Both the position numbers and the translations under genes were made by a program. A stretch of 64,000 bases of DNA from Paracoccus methylovorus (lineage in GTDB: Bacteria > Pseudomonadota > Alphaproteobacteria > Rhodobacterales > Rhodobacteraceae), in the NCBI RefSeq assembly GCF_016919705.1, contig NZ_CP070369.1, forward strand, positions 248,001 to 312,000, read 5' to 3'. Positions 43,324 to 51,079 of this stretch are shown piece after piece (position 1 is the first letter of the stretch; every line of letters begins with the position of its first letter). The notes under the pieces are model-generated. The model was not told the origin of the DNA. It made no database searches and saw only the letters and a list, made by a program, of their open reading frames with translations.

Positions 43324-44687
43324 TCCGGCTGCGACGCCTTGTGCCCAGCGGTCTGGCCGCCCGCTTCTCGCTGTTGCTGATCGTGGCGCTGGTCGGCGTG
43401 AACGCGATCGCCGGTTTTCTGCTGGCACGCGAGGGATCGGGGTTTGACCAGGCGGTGCGCATCCAGCGCGACATGGGACGCTTGGTGGCATTGGTCACCG
43501 CGCTGGAAGAGGTCGATCCCGATACCGGCGCCACGATCCTTGCGCAAAGCGCCACCGGCTATACCCGGTTTTTCGTGGCCCCCGAACCCGTCCAGCCGGC
43601 CGGAGCGCGTTCTCTGCCCGCGATCGAACAAGAGGTCCGCGTCGCTCTGCCCGGTCATGCGGTGCGGGCATTCGATGGCGGACGAGAGATCTCGGTTTCC
43701 GATCAGCCCTTGCTGTTGCTGCTGTCCGTCCAGTTGGGCGAGGGCGCGCATCAAGGCCAATGGCTGAATTCGTTGCTTTATCCGCTGCCGCCGACACGGG
43801 CATGGTGGCGCAAGATCCCGTTCTTTATCCCGCTGGCCGCCTCGCTTCTGGGCACATTGGCCGTGGGGTTGATCTTTACCCGGCGCATGACGGCACCGTT
43901 GCGGGAACTCGCCACCGCCGCTTGGGCAGCCGGCCATGGCGACCGCAGCGTCCGCGTGACCGAGGTCGGCGCGCGCGAACTGCGCGAGGCGGCCGCCGCC
44001 TTCAACGACATGCAGCAGCGCATCGCCGATTTCGACGCCGAGCGGATGCGTCTGGTTGCGGCCATCGGCCATGACCTGCGCACCCCCATCACCAGCCTGC
44101 GCATCCGCGCCGAGATGGTCGAGGACGACCAGATGCGCGGCCCAATGATCCGCACGCTTGCCGAGATGGCGGTCATTGCCGACGACCTGCTGCGATACGG
44201 ACACGACCGGCATGACGGAGAAACGCCTGTCGCGACCGATCTGGTGGCACTGCTGCATCAGCTTTGCGATGATCGCGGCGCCACGCTTGATGCCGACGGG
44301 CCTATCGCCCTGCCGTTGCGGCCAGTTGCGATAGGGCGCGCCCTTGGCAACCTGATCACCAATGCCATCCGGTATGGCGGCACGGCTCTGGTGCGCGTCC
44401 GGCAAACGGGCACGCAGATCACCATAACGGTCGAGGATGACGGCCCCGGAATCCCCCCGCATCTTCTTGAACGCGTATTCGAGCCGTTCTTCCGTGGCGA
44501 GGACAGCCGCAATCTGGATACCGGCGGTGCAGGGCTTGGGCTTTGCATCGCCCGCCGGATCATCGCCGAACATGGCGGCAGCGTGACCCTGGCCAATCGC
44601 GTCACGGGCGGGCTACGCGCCGAAGTCCGCCTTGGGCTGCGCCTCGCGGCCAGCCAAAGCGAAACCTCAACCGAAATCGCGGCCTGA
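43320..44687 (+). CDS. Two-component sensor histidine kinase
   Basis: 455 residues from the ATG overlapping the regulator stop. Membrane helix 1 is at about 17-35, a periplasmic sensor of about 130 residues follows, and helix 2 at about 168-187 (IPFFIPLAASLLGTLAVGLIF). HAMP and HisKA come next with phospho-His251 in AAIGHDLRTPITSLRIRAE. The ATPase domain has N-box LGNLITNAIRYG, G1 DDGPGIPP, an F-box FFRGED and G2 GGAGLGLCIAR. The EnvZ/PfeS-like layout and position suggest it senses iron-siderophore or envelope state; the ligand is not readable. Confidence 0.93.
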   Translation: MIRLRRLVPSGLAARFSLLLIVALVGVNAIAGFLLAREGSGFDQAVRIQRDMGRLVALVTALEEVDPDTGATILAQSATGYTRFFVAPEPVQPAGARSLPAIEQEVRVALPGHAVRAFDGGREISVSDQPLLLLLSVQLGEGAHQGQWLNSLLYPLPPTRAWWRKIPFFIPLAASLLGTLAVGLIFTRRMTAPLRELATAAWAAGHGDRSVRVTEVGARELREAAAAFNDMQQRIADFDAERMRLVAAIGHDLRTPITSLRIRAEMVEDDQMRGPMIRTLAEMAVIADDLLRYGHDRHDGETPVATDLVALLHQLCDDRGATLDADGPIALPLRPVAIGRALGNLITNAIRYGGTALVRVRQTGTQITITVEDDGPGIPPHLLERVFEPFFRGEDSRNLDTGGAGLGLCIARRIIAEHGGSVTLANRVTGGLRAEVRLGLRLAASQSETSTEIAA

Positions 44688-44718
44688 CCGTGCCCTTTCA
44701 CCGCAAAAGGAGTGCGCC

Positions 44719-45843
44719 ATGAACCGCGACCCAAGGCAGGATTATCTTGGCGGGATCGTCTATCCTGCGTTCTTCCACCGTGAGCAATCTCCGGTCTGGA
44801 TCGCAGCAGTGGCCGCCGCACTGGGCCGTGCTGCCCCCGATCCGGCAACCGCACGCTGGTGCGAGATCGGCTGCGGGCAGGGCTACGGCGCCGCCGTTCT
44901 GGCGGCGGCAAATCCGGGCATGCGCCTGACCGGCATCGACATCGATCCCGACCATATCAAGGTTGCACGCGCCCGCGCCAAGGCGGCCGGGCTGGAAAAT
45001 GTCGATTTCATCTGCGGCGATATCCGCGATCCTGCCCTGAATAGGGGCGAATACGACTATATCGTCACGCATGGCGTCCTGTCATGGGTGGGCGAGACGG
45101 TGCGCACCGCCATCGGGGATTTCGTCGCCGCGCATCTGTCGCAAAATGGTATCGCAGCCATTCATTACATGAGCGAACCCGGCGGCGCGGCATTTCGCGC
45201 CTTTCACGAGGTGTTCAAATCCGTGGCCCATCGCCCCGATCCCGTGGCCGAGGGTTTGCAGGCCCTGACCGCCATGCGCGACGCCGGGGCGGGGTTCTTT
45301 CAGCTTTACCCGCATGCCGGCCAGACGCTGGACAACCTGCTGCGCGACGATCCCGCCTATGTCGCGCATGAATATCTGAATCCGGTGTTTCGCCCACTGT
45401 CCTTTCGCGAGGTGGCCGCGGCGTTTTCCGACCGCGATCTGGGGTGGATCGGCAGCGCCACCCCCATCGAGAATATCGACGCGGTCTCATTGCCGGCCGC
45501 CGCCGCCAAAGTGATCGTCCCGATCCGCGAAACGGCGCTGCGCGAGACGATGAAGGACATGGCCCGCAACCAGCCGTTGCGCTATGACCTGTTCGCCCGG
45601 CCCGCGGCTTTGCTGAATAATCATGAGCATCTTCAACGGTTGCGGCTGTGGAACTGGCGGCTTCTGCCCGCGGCCCCACCACCCGGAGGATTGGTCTTCC
45701 AGACCCGCATCGGCCCGGTCGACGGCGACGCGCGGATCTTTCGCCCCTTGCTGACACGGCTGGGCCAGAGTCCGGCCAGCTTTGCCGAAATTGAACGGAT
45801 CGAGCCCTTCTCCGGCCGTCCCGGCCTGCTGAATCAGGCCTAG
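44719..45843 (+). CDS. SAM-dependent methyltransferase with regulatory domain, cut by amber stop
   Basis: 374 residues before a TAG at 45841-45843. AAGGAG lies seven bases before the ATG. The class I methyltransferase core is at about 45-150: motif I WCEIGCGQGYGAAV, acidic LTGIDIDPDHIKVARARA, and ICGDIRDP. It is followed by a methyltransferase regulatory-type domain (VFKSVAHRPDPVAEGLQALTAMRD...ETMKDMARNQPLRYDLF). The reading frame continues in phase past the TAG for 77 more codons of matching character, so the protein has lost, or needs readthrough for, its C-terminus. Methyl acceptor unknown. The catalytic core is intact and the product may still fold. Confidence 0.82.
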   Translation: MNRDPRQDYLGGIVYPAFFHREQSPVWIAAVAAALGRAAPDPATARWCEIGCGQGYGAAVLAAANPGMRLTGIDIDPDHIKVARARAKAAGLENVDFICGDIRDPALNRGEYDYIVTHGVLSWVGETVRTAIGDFVAAHLSQNGIAAIHYMSEPGGAAFRAFHEVFKSVAHRPDPVAEGLQALTAMRDAGAGFFQLYPHAGQTLDNLLRDDPAYVAHEYLNPVFRPLSFREVAAAFSDRDLGWIGSATPIENIDAVSLPAAAAKVIVPIRETALRETMKDMARNQPLRYDLFARPAALLNNHEHLQRLRLWNWRLLPAAPPPGGLVFQTRIGPVDGDARIFRPLLTRLGQSPASFAEIERIEPFSGRPGLLNQA

Positions 45844-46077
45844 CAAAGCCTGCTGTGGTCGGGTGCAGCGCATCCCGTGCTGCCGGTCGCCGATCCGACA
45901 CCCTCGGCGCGGCTGAACCGGCATCTGCTGGCGCTGCATGCGCAGGGCCACGCCACGCCCGCGCTGGCCTGTCCCGCGCTGGGGTCGGGTCTGGCCTTTG
46001 GTCGCGACGACCTTGATGCGCTGGCGGCAGGCCGCGCCGGGCGGGATCTGCGCCACCTGACCGTGACCAGGCATTAG
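45844..46077 (+). pseudogene. C-terminal remnant of the methyltransferase beyond the in-frame TAG
   Basis: Directly in phase with the upstream gene: after GLLNQA-stop, the frame reads QSLLWSGAAHPVLPVADPTPSARLNRHLLALHAQG and on to a second TAG at 46075-46077. The HPVLP and ARLNRHLLALH segments look like the normal end of methyltransferases with this regulatory domain, and codon use is that of a coding region. A single C-to-T change (CAG to TAG) would explain it. There is no start codon with a ribosome-binding site for independent translation. Confidence 0.7.
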
Positions 46078-46281
46078 ACAAAAAAGCCGACAACAGATTG
46101 CCAGCGGAGTGGTGGAATTGCCTGTCCCAGCCGGCGGCACCAACGACGGCGAGTTTCCGCTGCGATTCGGCCAGATGCCCGCGGGTTTCCGCCGCAGGTA
46201 AGGGAAGCTGCCGTTTCAGTAACGATTTAGACAAATATTATGGCTATATCACCCATAAAATCAACTTACCCGGAGTTTGAC

Positions 46282-47478
46282 ATGGCAGTGATCCGAGGAA
46301 ACAATCTCAACAACACGATGCGGGGCACGACTGCAAACGACGTGCTTTGGGGGCTGAATGGTGCCGACACCTTCTATTGGAGGAACGGCATGGGGAATGA
46401 CACCATTCACGGCGGGGATATTGCGGACAAATACGACGCCAACCCCTATACGCCGGGCAACCCCGGTGGCGACCGGCTGGTATTGCAGGGGACGCTGGGC
46501 GCAAAGATCACCTTCTCTACAACCGAGAATGGAATTGTCCACCTTGGCAACAACAACCTGACCTTTACGGGCATCGAGCGTTTTTTCGGCACGATGGGCA
46601 ATGACGTGATTCGCGCAGGTGGCGCAACCCTGAATTCCGCGCATGGCACCACCCCGCAACACGGCCTGACCATATTTTCGCGCGGCGGTCACGACAACAT
46701 CATCGCATCGCGGTTCGATGACATCATCGATGGCGGCGCAGGCAATGACACCATCAACGCCGGGGCCGGCAACGACTTCATTCACTCCAGCACCGGCAAC
46801 GACCTGATCTATGGCGGGGTGGGCGATGAAAACATCCGCTGGGGCACCGGCAACAACACCCACAACCCCGGTCATGACACGATCTATGGCGGGGCAGGCA
46901 ACGACCTGATCAACATCTGGATCAAGGACGGCGACATCTCGCGGCAGAACGAGGCTGCCGGCATCCGCGGCGTGTCCGTGACGATCGACCGGATCGGCGC
47001 CGCCAACAACTTCCACGGCCATGCGGCAACCAACATCGGTGGCAAGGCGTCGCTGGAGTTTTACGGTTTCGAACTGGGCTGGACCCACGCCGGCAATGAC
47101 ACGGTCAGCGCCGCGAACACCGTCGTCGGCGCAAACAAGGCCGGGTTCAACTTCAACACCCGCTGGGGGCATGACGTGCTGGTGGGCAGCCGTGGCAACG
47201 ACACTCTGGTCGCGGATGAAGGCAAGGATACCGTTACCGGCGGGGCCGGAAACGACCAGTTGTGGATCGGCGAGGGCGAGCAGGGCGACGGCGACCGCGA
47301 CGTGCTGATCTTCCGCAAGGGCGATGGACATGACACGGTGTTCGGGTTCGATACCGGCCTTGACGTGCTCAATCTGGGCGGGCGAACCTATACGGCAAGG
47401 GAAACCGCCGACGGGACACTGCTGAATTTCGGCGGCGGCGATACCGTCCTGCTGTCGGACGTGTTCGATTTTATCTAA
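46282..47478 (+). CDS. RTX-type calcium-binding repeat protein, likely type I secreted
   Basis: 398 residues from the ATG with CGGAG upstream; ATG at 46240 is in frame but overlaps a TATTAT promoter-like hexamer and has no site. There is no N-terminal signal peptide. GGxGxDxUx nonapeptides occur in blocks: IDGGAGNDTINAGAGNDFIHSSTGNDLIYGG near 155-185, IYGGAGNDLINIW near 208, and VTGGAGNDQLWIG near 325. Such repeats bind Ca2+ and fold outside the cell. The C-terminal end LSDVFDFI (acidic/hydrophobic) suits an uncleaved type I secretion signal. No enzymatic domain is recognised and no secretion genes are adjacent, so its role is unknown. Confidence 0.85.
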   Translation: MAVIRGNNLNNTMRGTTANDVLWGLNGADTFYWRNGMGNDTIHGGDIADKYDANPYTPGNPGGDRLVLQGTLGAKITFSTTENGIVHLGNNNLTFTGIERFFGTMGNDVIRAGGATLNSAHGTTPQHGLTIFSRGGHDNIIASRFDDIIDGGAGNDTINAGAGNDFIHSSTGNDLIYGGVGDENIRWGTGNNTHNPGHDTIYGGAGNDLINIWIKDGDISRQNEAAGIRGVSVTIDRIGAANNFHGHAATNIGGKASLEFYGFELGWTHAGNDTVSAANTVVGANKAGFNFNTRWGHDVLVGSRGNDTLVADEGKDTVTGGAGNDQLWIGEGEQGDGDRDVLIFRKGDGHDTVFGFDTGLDVLNLGGRTYTARETADGTLLNFGGGDTVLLSDVFDFI

Positions 47479-47525
47479 TTCTCGGCCGAACCCAAAAAAA
47501 TCCGGCGCATGGCATATTGGTTGCC

Positions 47526-47566
47526 GTGCGCCTGATGGCGCATGATCGGGCCGGCATATCATGCCG
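47526..47566 (+). terminator. Tandem hairpins after RTX gene
   Basis: TGCGCC-TGAT-GGCGCA (47527-47542) has six perfect pairs, and CGGCAT-ATC-ATGCCG (47552-47566) another six. They begin about 48 bases after the stop. Together they probably mark the transcript end. T-runs are absent, though an A-rich tract precedes them near 47498. Confidence 0.5.
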
Positions 47567-47700
47567 ACTCTGAACTCGCGGTTCATATCTGCGATTCCGC
47601 CTTGGCAAACAAGATGACCGGGGCCAGCAAAAATGTCATAGATGTCTTGGAGATATACCCGAATCAGAGCGGCGTGTTTTCTACAACTGTGAGGTGAAAA

Positions 47701-48918
47701 GTGCATATGTTCGACGGCATACCTTCACCCCGGTTATCCTTGATAATCCCCTTCACGCTGCTTGTTCTGGGAATCGCGGCACTGGTGCTTTTCGGCTATG
47801 TCGGAGTAGGGCGGGGGGCGAGCAGCTTTTCCTTTGACGCGCTGTATTTCTATGTCTCGGGAGAGATGTGGGAAATCGGATCCACCCCCTATGATCCGGT
47901 CCAATTCAAAGGCCAGATGGACGCCATCGCCAATATCCAATCGGTCAGCTACGCTTATCCGCCCAATTCCGCGCCATTCTCGCTTGCGCTGTCGGTGGGA
48001 TCGATGGGTCTGGCGCAAATCATCATCGGCGCAATCAATCTTGCCGCTATTTTCGGCATTCTGGCCTTTGTTCATTATGCAATCCGCATGGATACATCGA
48101 CCGCCACCGTTCCGGTTGCAGAGGTCCGCGCGGCCGAGATCGTCACCTGGGCGGTGATCATCGGCAATCCTTTCACAGCCCATGTGGTGTGGATGGGCCA
48201 GACCACGCTGTTTTCGGCCGCGTTCCTGCTGGGCAGTTGGCTGCTGGCCCATAAACGGCTTGACCTGCTGGCGGGGATTTTTCTGGGTGTAAGTGCGATC
48301 AAGCCGCAGCTCGCCTTTCTTGTCGGGTTCTGGTTCCTTCTGGATCGGCGCTGGCTGCTTGTCGTCGTCTCGGCCTTGACGGTAATCGTGATGTCGGGCT
48401 GGCCGCTGTGGGTCAACGGGCTGGATGGCTCGTGGCTGGCATGGGTCCATTCGCTGAGGGACTATCAAGAGGGCGGCTATAACACGCTGGTCTTCAAGCA
48501 TGTATTCGGCCTGCGCAGCCTGCTTGCCGCACAGGGCATCCTGATCCCGTCGATGCTGCCGGTGGCGCTGGCAGGGGTCGGGCTGCTATATTGGTTCAGG
48601 GCGTATTACCAGCCCGTCTGGCTGATCGGACCGGTTCTGAGCATCTCGGTCCTGTTCCTTTATGCGCATGATTACGATCTGGCGCCGCTGGCCATCATGA
48701 CGTTTCCGCTGCTGATCGCCGCCCGAGGCAGGCCGCTGGTCATCGCGGCCATCATCGCGCTGGCGGTCGTCATCTATTTCCCGCAACGCATATGGGAACG
48801 GCTGGACATGGCGGATTTCGCGCGCTCCAGAGAGGTGGCGCTTTTCGCGCTTCTGTCGCTTTACTTGGGCATTTGTCGGGTCACGAAGCGGGAACAGAAC
48901 CTGAAGGTGGCATCTTGA
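47701..48918 (+). CDS. GT87-like (DUF2029) membrane glycosyltransferase
   Basis: 405 residues with about ten membrane helices. The first periplasmic loop after helix 1 carries FDALYFYVSGEMWEIGSTPYDP, with an aspartate placed like the catalytic acidic residue of GT-C enzymes, followed by AYPPNSAPFSLAL. LLAGIFLGVSAIKPQLAFLVGFWFLLDRRW near 185-215 is the family hallmark. GT87 enzymes use polyprenyl-phosphate sugars on the outer face of the inner membrane. GTG at 47701 sits four bases after GAGGTG; ATG at 47707 is equally possible. The next gene begins within or just after its stop. Confidence 0.8.
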   Translation: MHMFDGIPSPRLSLIIPFTLLVLGIAALVLFGYVGVGRGASSFSFDALYFYVSGEMWEIGSTPYDPVQFKGQMDAIANIQSVSYAYPPNSAPFSLALSVGSMGLAQIIIGAINLAAIFGILAFVHYAIRMDTSTATVPVAEVRAAEIVTWAVIIGNPFTAHVVWMGQTTLFSAAFLLGSWLLAHKRLDLLAGIFLGVSAIKPQLAFLVGFWFLLDRRWLLVVVSALTVIVMSGWPLWVNGLDGSWLAWVHSLRDYQEGGYNTLVFKHVFGLRSLLAAQGILIPSMLPVALAGVGLLYWFRAYYQPVWLIGPVLSISVLFLYAHDYDLAPLAIMTFPLLIAARGRPLVIAAIIALAVVIYFPQRIWERLDMADFARSREVALFALLSLYLGICRVTKREQNLKVAS

Positions 48919-48941
48919 GCGGTCGGGACGGATTGTCACCG

Positions 48942-50426
48942 ATGTCGGCCGCAGGATCCGAGATCGGCGCGCTGGTCGGGCATCACGAACCGCCCTTGCC
49001 GCAAACCACCATCCCGCTGATTGTCGATCTGGACCGGACGCTGTGCAGATCCGATACGATGCACGAGGCGCTGATCGGGCTTGTCGCGTCGCGTCCGGTG
49101 TGGATCTTCCGCCTGCCTTCCTGGCTGTCGTCAGGCAAAAAGGGGTTCAAGCACGCGCTGGCCGACCAAAGAACCGTGGACCCGGCGCAACTGCCTTACG
49201 ATCAGGACGTAGTGAATCTGATCGAAACCGCCCGTGCCGAAGGTCGGCAGGTGGCGCTGATTTCCGCATCGGATCACCGACAGGTCTCGGCGGTCGCGGA
49301 TCATCTGGGGCTGTTCGACGAGGCCGTGGGCACCGGGGCAACCGGAGTGCCAGACAATCTTTCCGGTCAGGCCAAGGCCGATTATCTGGTCGGCCGGTTC
49401 GGCGAAAAGGGCTTTGACTATGTCGGCGACAGCGCCGCGGACCTCGCCGTGTGGGCGGTGGCGCGGCAGGCCTATGGCATCCGGGTCTCTGCCGGGACCG
49501 CGAAAAAGGCGCAGGCGCAGGGAACCCGGTTGCTGGCACTTGGGGAAGCGGTGCCCGAGTTGCCCGCCTTGCTGCGGGCCTGCCGGCCCCACCAATGGGC
49601 CAAAAACCTGCTGGTTTTGCTGCCGGTCCTGACAGCGCATGACCTAAGCCATCTGCCTGCAGCCCTGCTGGGCATGCTGTGCTTTTCGCTGGCCGCGTCG
49701 GCCATCTATATCGTCAACGATCTGGCAGATCTGCCATCAGACCGCGCGCATCCCAGAAAGCGGTTCCGGCCTTTCGCAGCCGGCATGGCCAGCGCGAAGA
49801 ACGGGCTTATCCTTGCCTGCGGGCTGCTTGCTGTTTCCGGGCTTGCCGCGCTGCTTTTGCTGCCCGTGGCATTTTTCTGGACGTTGCTGGTCTATCTGGT
49901 CGTGACCTCGGCCTATTCATTTTCGCTCAAGCGCAAGATGATGGTGGATGTGGTCGCATTGGCTGCGCTTTATACGCTCAGGATCGTTGCGGGCAGTGCC
50001 GCGACGGGGATCGTCCTGTCGCCATGGCTGCTGGTCTTTTCCATGTTCCTTTTCTTTGCCCTTGCCACGATCAAGCGCCAGGCCGAGCTTGAGGACATGC
50101 TGGTGCGGGGTTCCGACAAGACGGCGGGGCGCAACATGATGGTGGGCGACCTGCCGATCCTGCAGGCCATGTCCATCGGCGCGGCGCAGGCGGCCGTGCT
50201 TGTCTTTGCGCTTTATTCGCAAGACCCGCAGGTTCAGGAAAACTTCAGCAAGCCGGATATGCTGCTGCTGATTTGCCCGGTGCTGTTCTTCTGGCTGGGC
50301 CGGATGCAACTGCTGACCAGACGCGGGCATATGACCGACGACCCCATCGTCTTCACCTTCCGCGACCGCGTGGGATTGATCTGCGGGGCGCTGATGCTGG
50401 CCATTTTCGTCATTGCCGGGCGGTAA
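48942..50426 (+). CDS. HAD phosphatase-UbiA prenyltransferase fusion (polyprenyl-phosphate phosphoribosyltransferase-like)
   Basis: 494 residues from the ATG at 48942; a TTG at 48915 overlapping the previous stop, with AGGTGG upstream, is an alternative. Residues 25-210 are a HAD phosphatase: VDLDRTLCRSD (motif I), ALISASD (II), and YVGDSAADLAVW (IV). Residues 215-494 are a UbiA-type membrane prenyltransferase with CRPHQWAKNLLVLLPVL and NDLADLPSDRAHPRKRFRP, the Asp-rich site. The UbiA part resembles decaprenyl-phosphate phosphoribose synthase; the HAD half could remove the 5-phosphate, giving polyprenyl-phosphate ribose. The donor is inferred. Confidence 0.85.
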   Translation: MSAAGSEIGALVGHHEPPLPQTTIPLIVDLDRTLCRSDTMHEALIGLVASRPVWIFRLPSWLSSGKKGFKHALADQRTVDPAQLPYDQDVVNLIETARAEGRQVALISASDHRQVSAVADHLGLFDEAVGTGATGVPDNLSGQAKADYLVGRFGEKGFDYVGDSAADLAVWAVARQAYGIRVSAGTAKKAQAQGTRLLALGEAVPELPALLRACRPHQWAKNLLVLLPVLTAHDLSHLPAALLGMLCFSLAASAIYIVNDLADLPSDRAHPRKRFRPFAAGMASAKNGLILACGLLAVSGLAALLLLPVAFFWTLLVYLVVTSAYSFSLKRKMMVDVVALAALYTLRIVAGSAATGIVLSPWLLVFSMFLFFALATIKRQAELEDMLVRGSDKTAGRNMMVGDLPILQAMSIGAAQAAVLVFALYSQDPQVQENFSKPDMLLLICPVLFFWLGRMQLLTRRGHMTDDPIVFTFRDRVGLICGALMLAIFVIAGR

Positions 50427-50443
50427 CACCGCCGCCCATGCCC

Positions 50444-50809
50444 TCAGGCGGATGAGCTTGCGATTGCAGTGACCAGCAGGCCGGTCACGATCAGGCCAAG
50501 GCCCAGCGAGCGCCCGATCCCTATGGCTTCCTGCTGCACAAGCGCATCGATCACCGTAAGCGACACCATGGCAAGGGCGGTGACGGCGGTATAAGTCAGG
50601 CTCAGCGAATAGACGCGGATCGCCGTGACAAAGGCGGTCAACAGCAGCCCCGCGCTGATCACCGCCATCCACATCCAGGCCGAGCCGAGGATGGACAGGA
50701 TCAGGGCGCCGATATTCGCCGTGTCCAGACCCTGGCCGCCCTTTTTCAAAAACAGGTTCAGGGCCACATTCGCGCCGGCGGCAGTAACGATCAGGATCCA
50801 GTGGTTCAT
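50444..50809 (-). CDS. Small four-helix SMR/EmrE- or ArnE-like membrane protein
   Basis: 121 residues with four membrane helices: HWILIVTAAGANVALNLFLKKG, ILGSAWMWMAVISAGLLLTAF, TYTAVTALAMVSLTVIDALV and LGLGLIVTGLLVTAIA. It lacks the membrane Glu of drug-exporting EmrE at the usual place in helix 1 (Asn/Ala here). That makes an ArnE/ArnF-like lipid-linked-sugar flippase subunit more likely. I start it at the ATG giving MNHWIL; the frame extends 18 codons upstream only to a TTG. It ends 17 bases from the HAD-UbiA stop, convergent with it. Confidence 0.72.
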   Translation of the reverse strand: MNHWILIVTAAGANVALNLFLKKGGQGLDTANIGALILSILGSAWMWMAVISAGLLLTAFVTAIRVYSLSLTYTAVTALAMVSLTVIDALVQQEAIGIGRSLGLGLIVTGLLVTAIASSSA

Positions 50810-50944
50810 ACGTGCAACAATCGTTGGAAGGTGTGCATCTGCATATCCCCACTCGGTCTGCAACTTGGGCAGGGCAGGGCCAGACTATGCCGGCTCTCTT
50901 TGCCGATCAAGTGACCCTCGCGTGGCTGCCGATATGATGGCGCA

Positions 50945-50953
50945 TTTGCGACA
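50945..50953 (+). promoter_or_regulatory. TTTGCGACA motif upstream of O-antigen-ligase-like gene
   Basis: Same-strand copy of TTTGCGACA whose 3' end lies 127 bases before the start of the ligase-like gene, in the 270-base divergent region shared with the small membrane protein. Confidence 0.25.
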
Positions 50954-51079
50954 GGCGCGGCACAGGGCGGCGCGTTGCAATTTCACCTCAATGGAATACA
51001 AGTCGGGACTACATATCGACACGGGAACCGGAGGCCCATCCGTGCGCGCATCTCAACGGGTCAGAAAGGATCGGTAGCC

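Noticed and set aside
45841..45843. Pyrrolysine-type decoding of the in-frame TAG
   Set aside because: No PylT/PylS genes or special context are seen, and the protein is not a methylamine methyltransferase; mutation or error is simpler.
46720..46900. Tandem short repeats that could be read as a DNA repeat array
   Set aside because: They are the codons of GGxGxDxUx calcium-binding repeats in the RTX protein; the units vary and there are no spacers, so this is not a CRISPR array.
46261..47706. 481-codon minus-strand open frame opposite the RTX gene
   Set aside because: The translation repeats Val/Ala/Asp patterns that are the antisense of the Gly-Asp repeats; no ribosome-binding site or family match.
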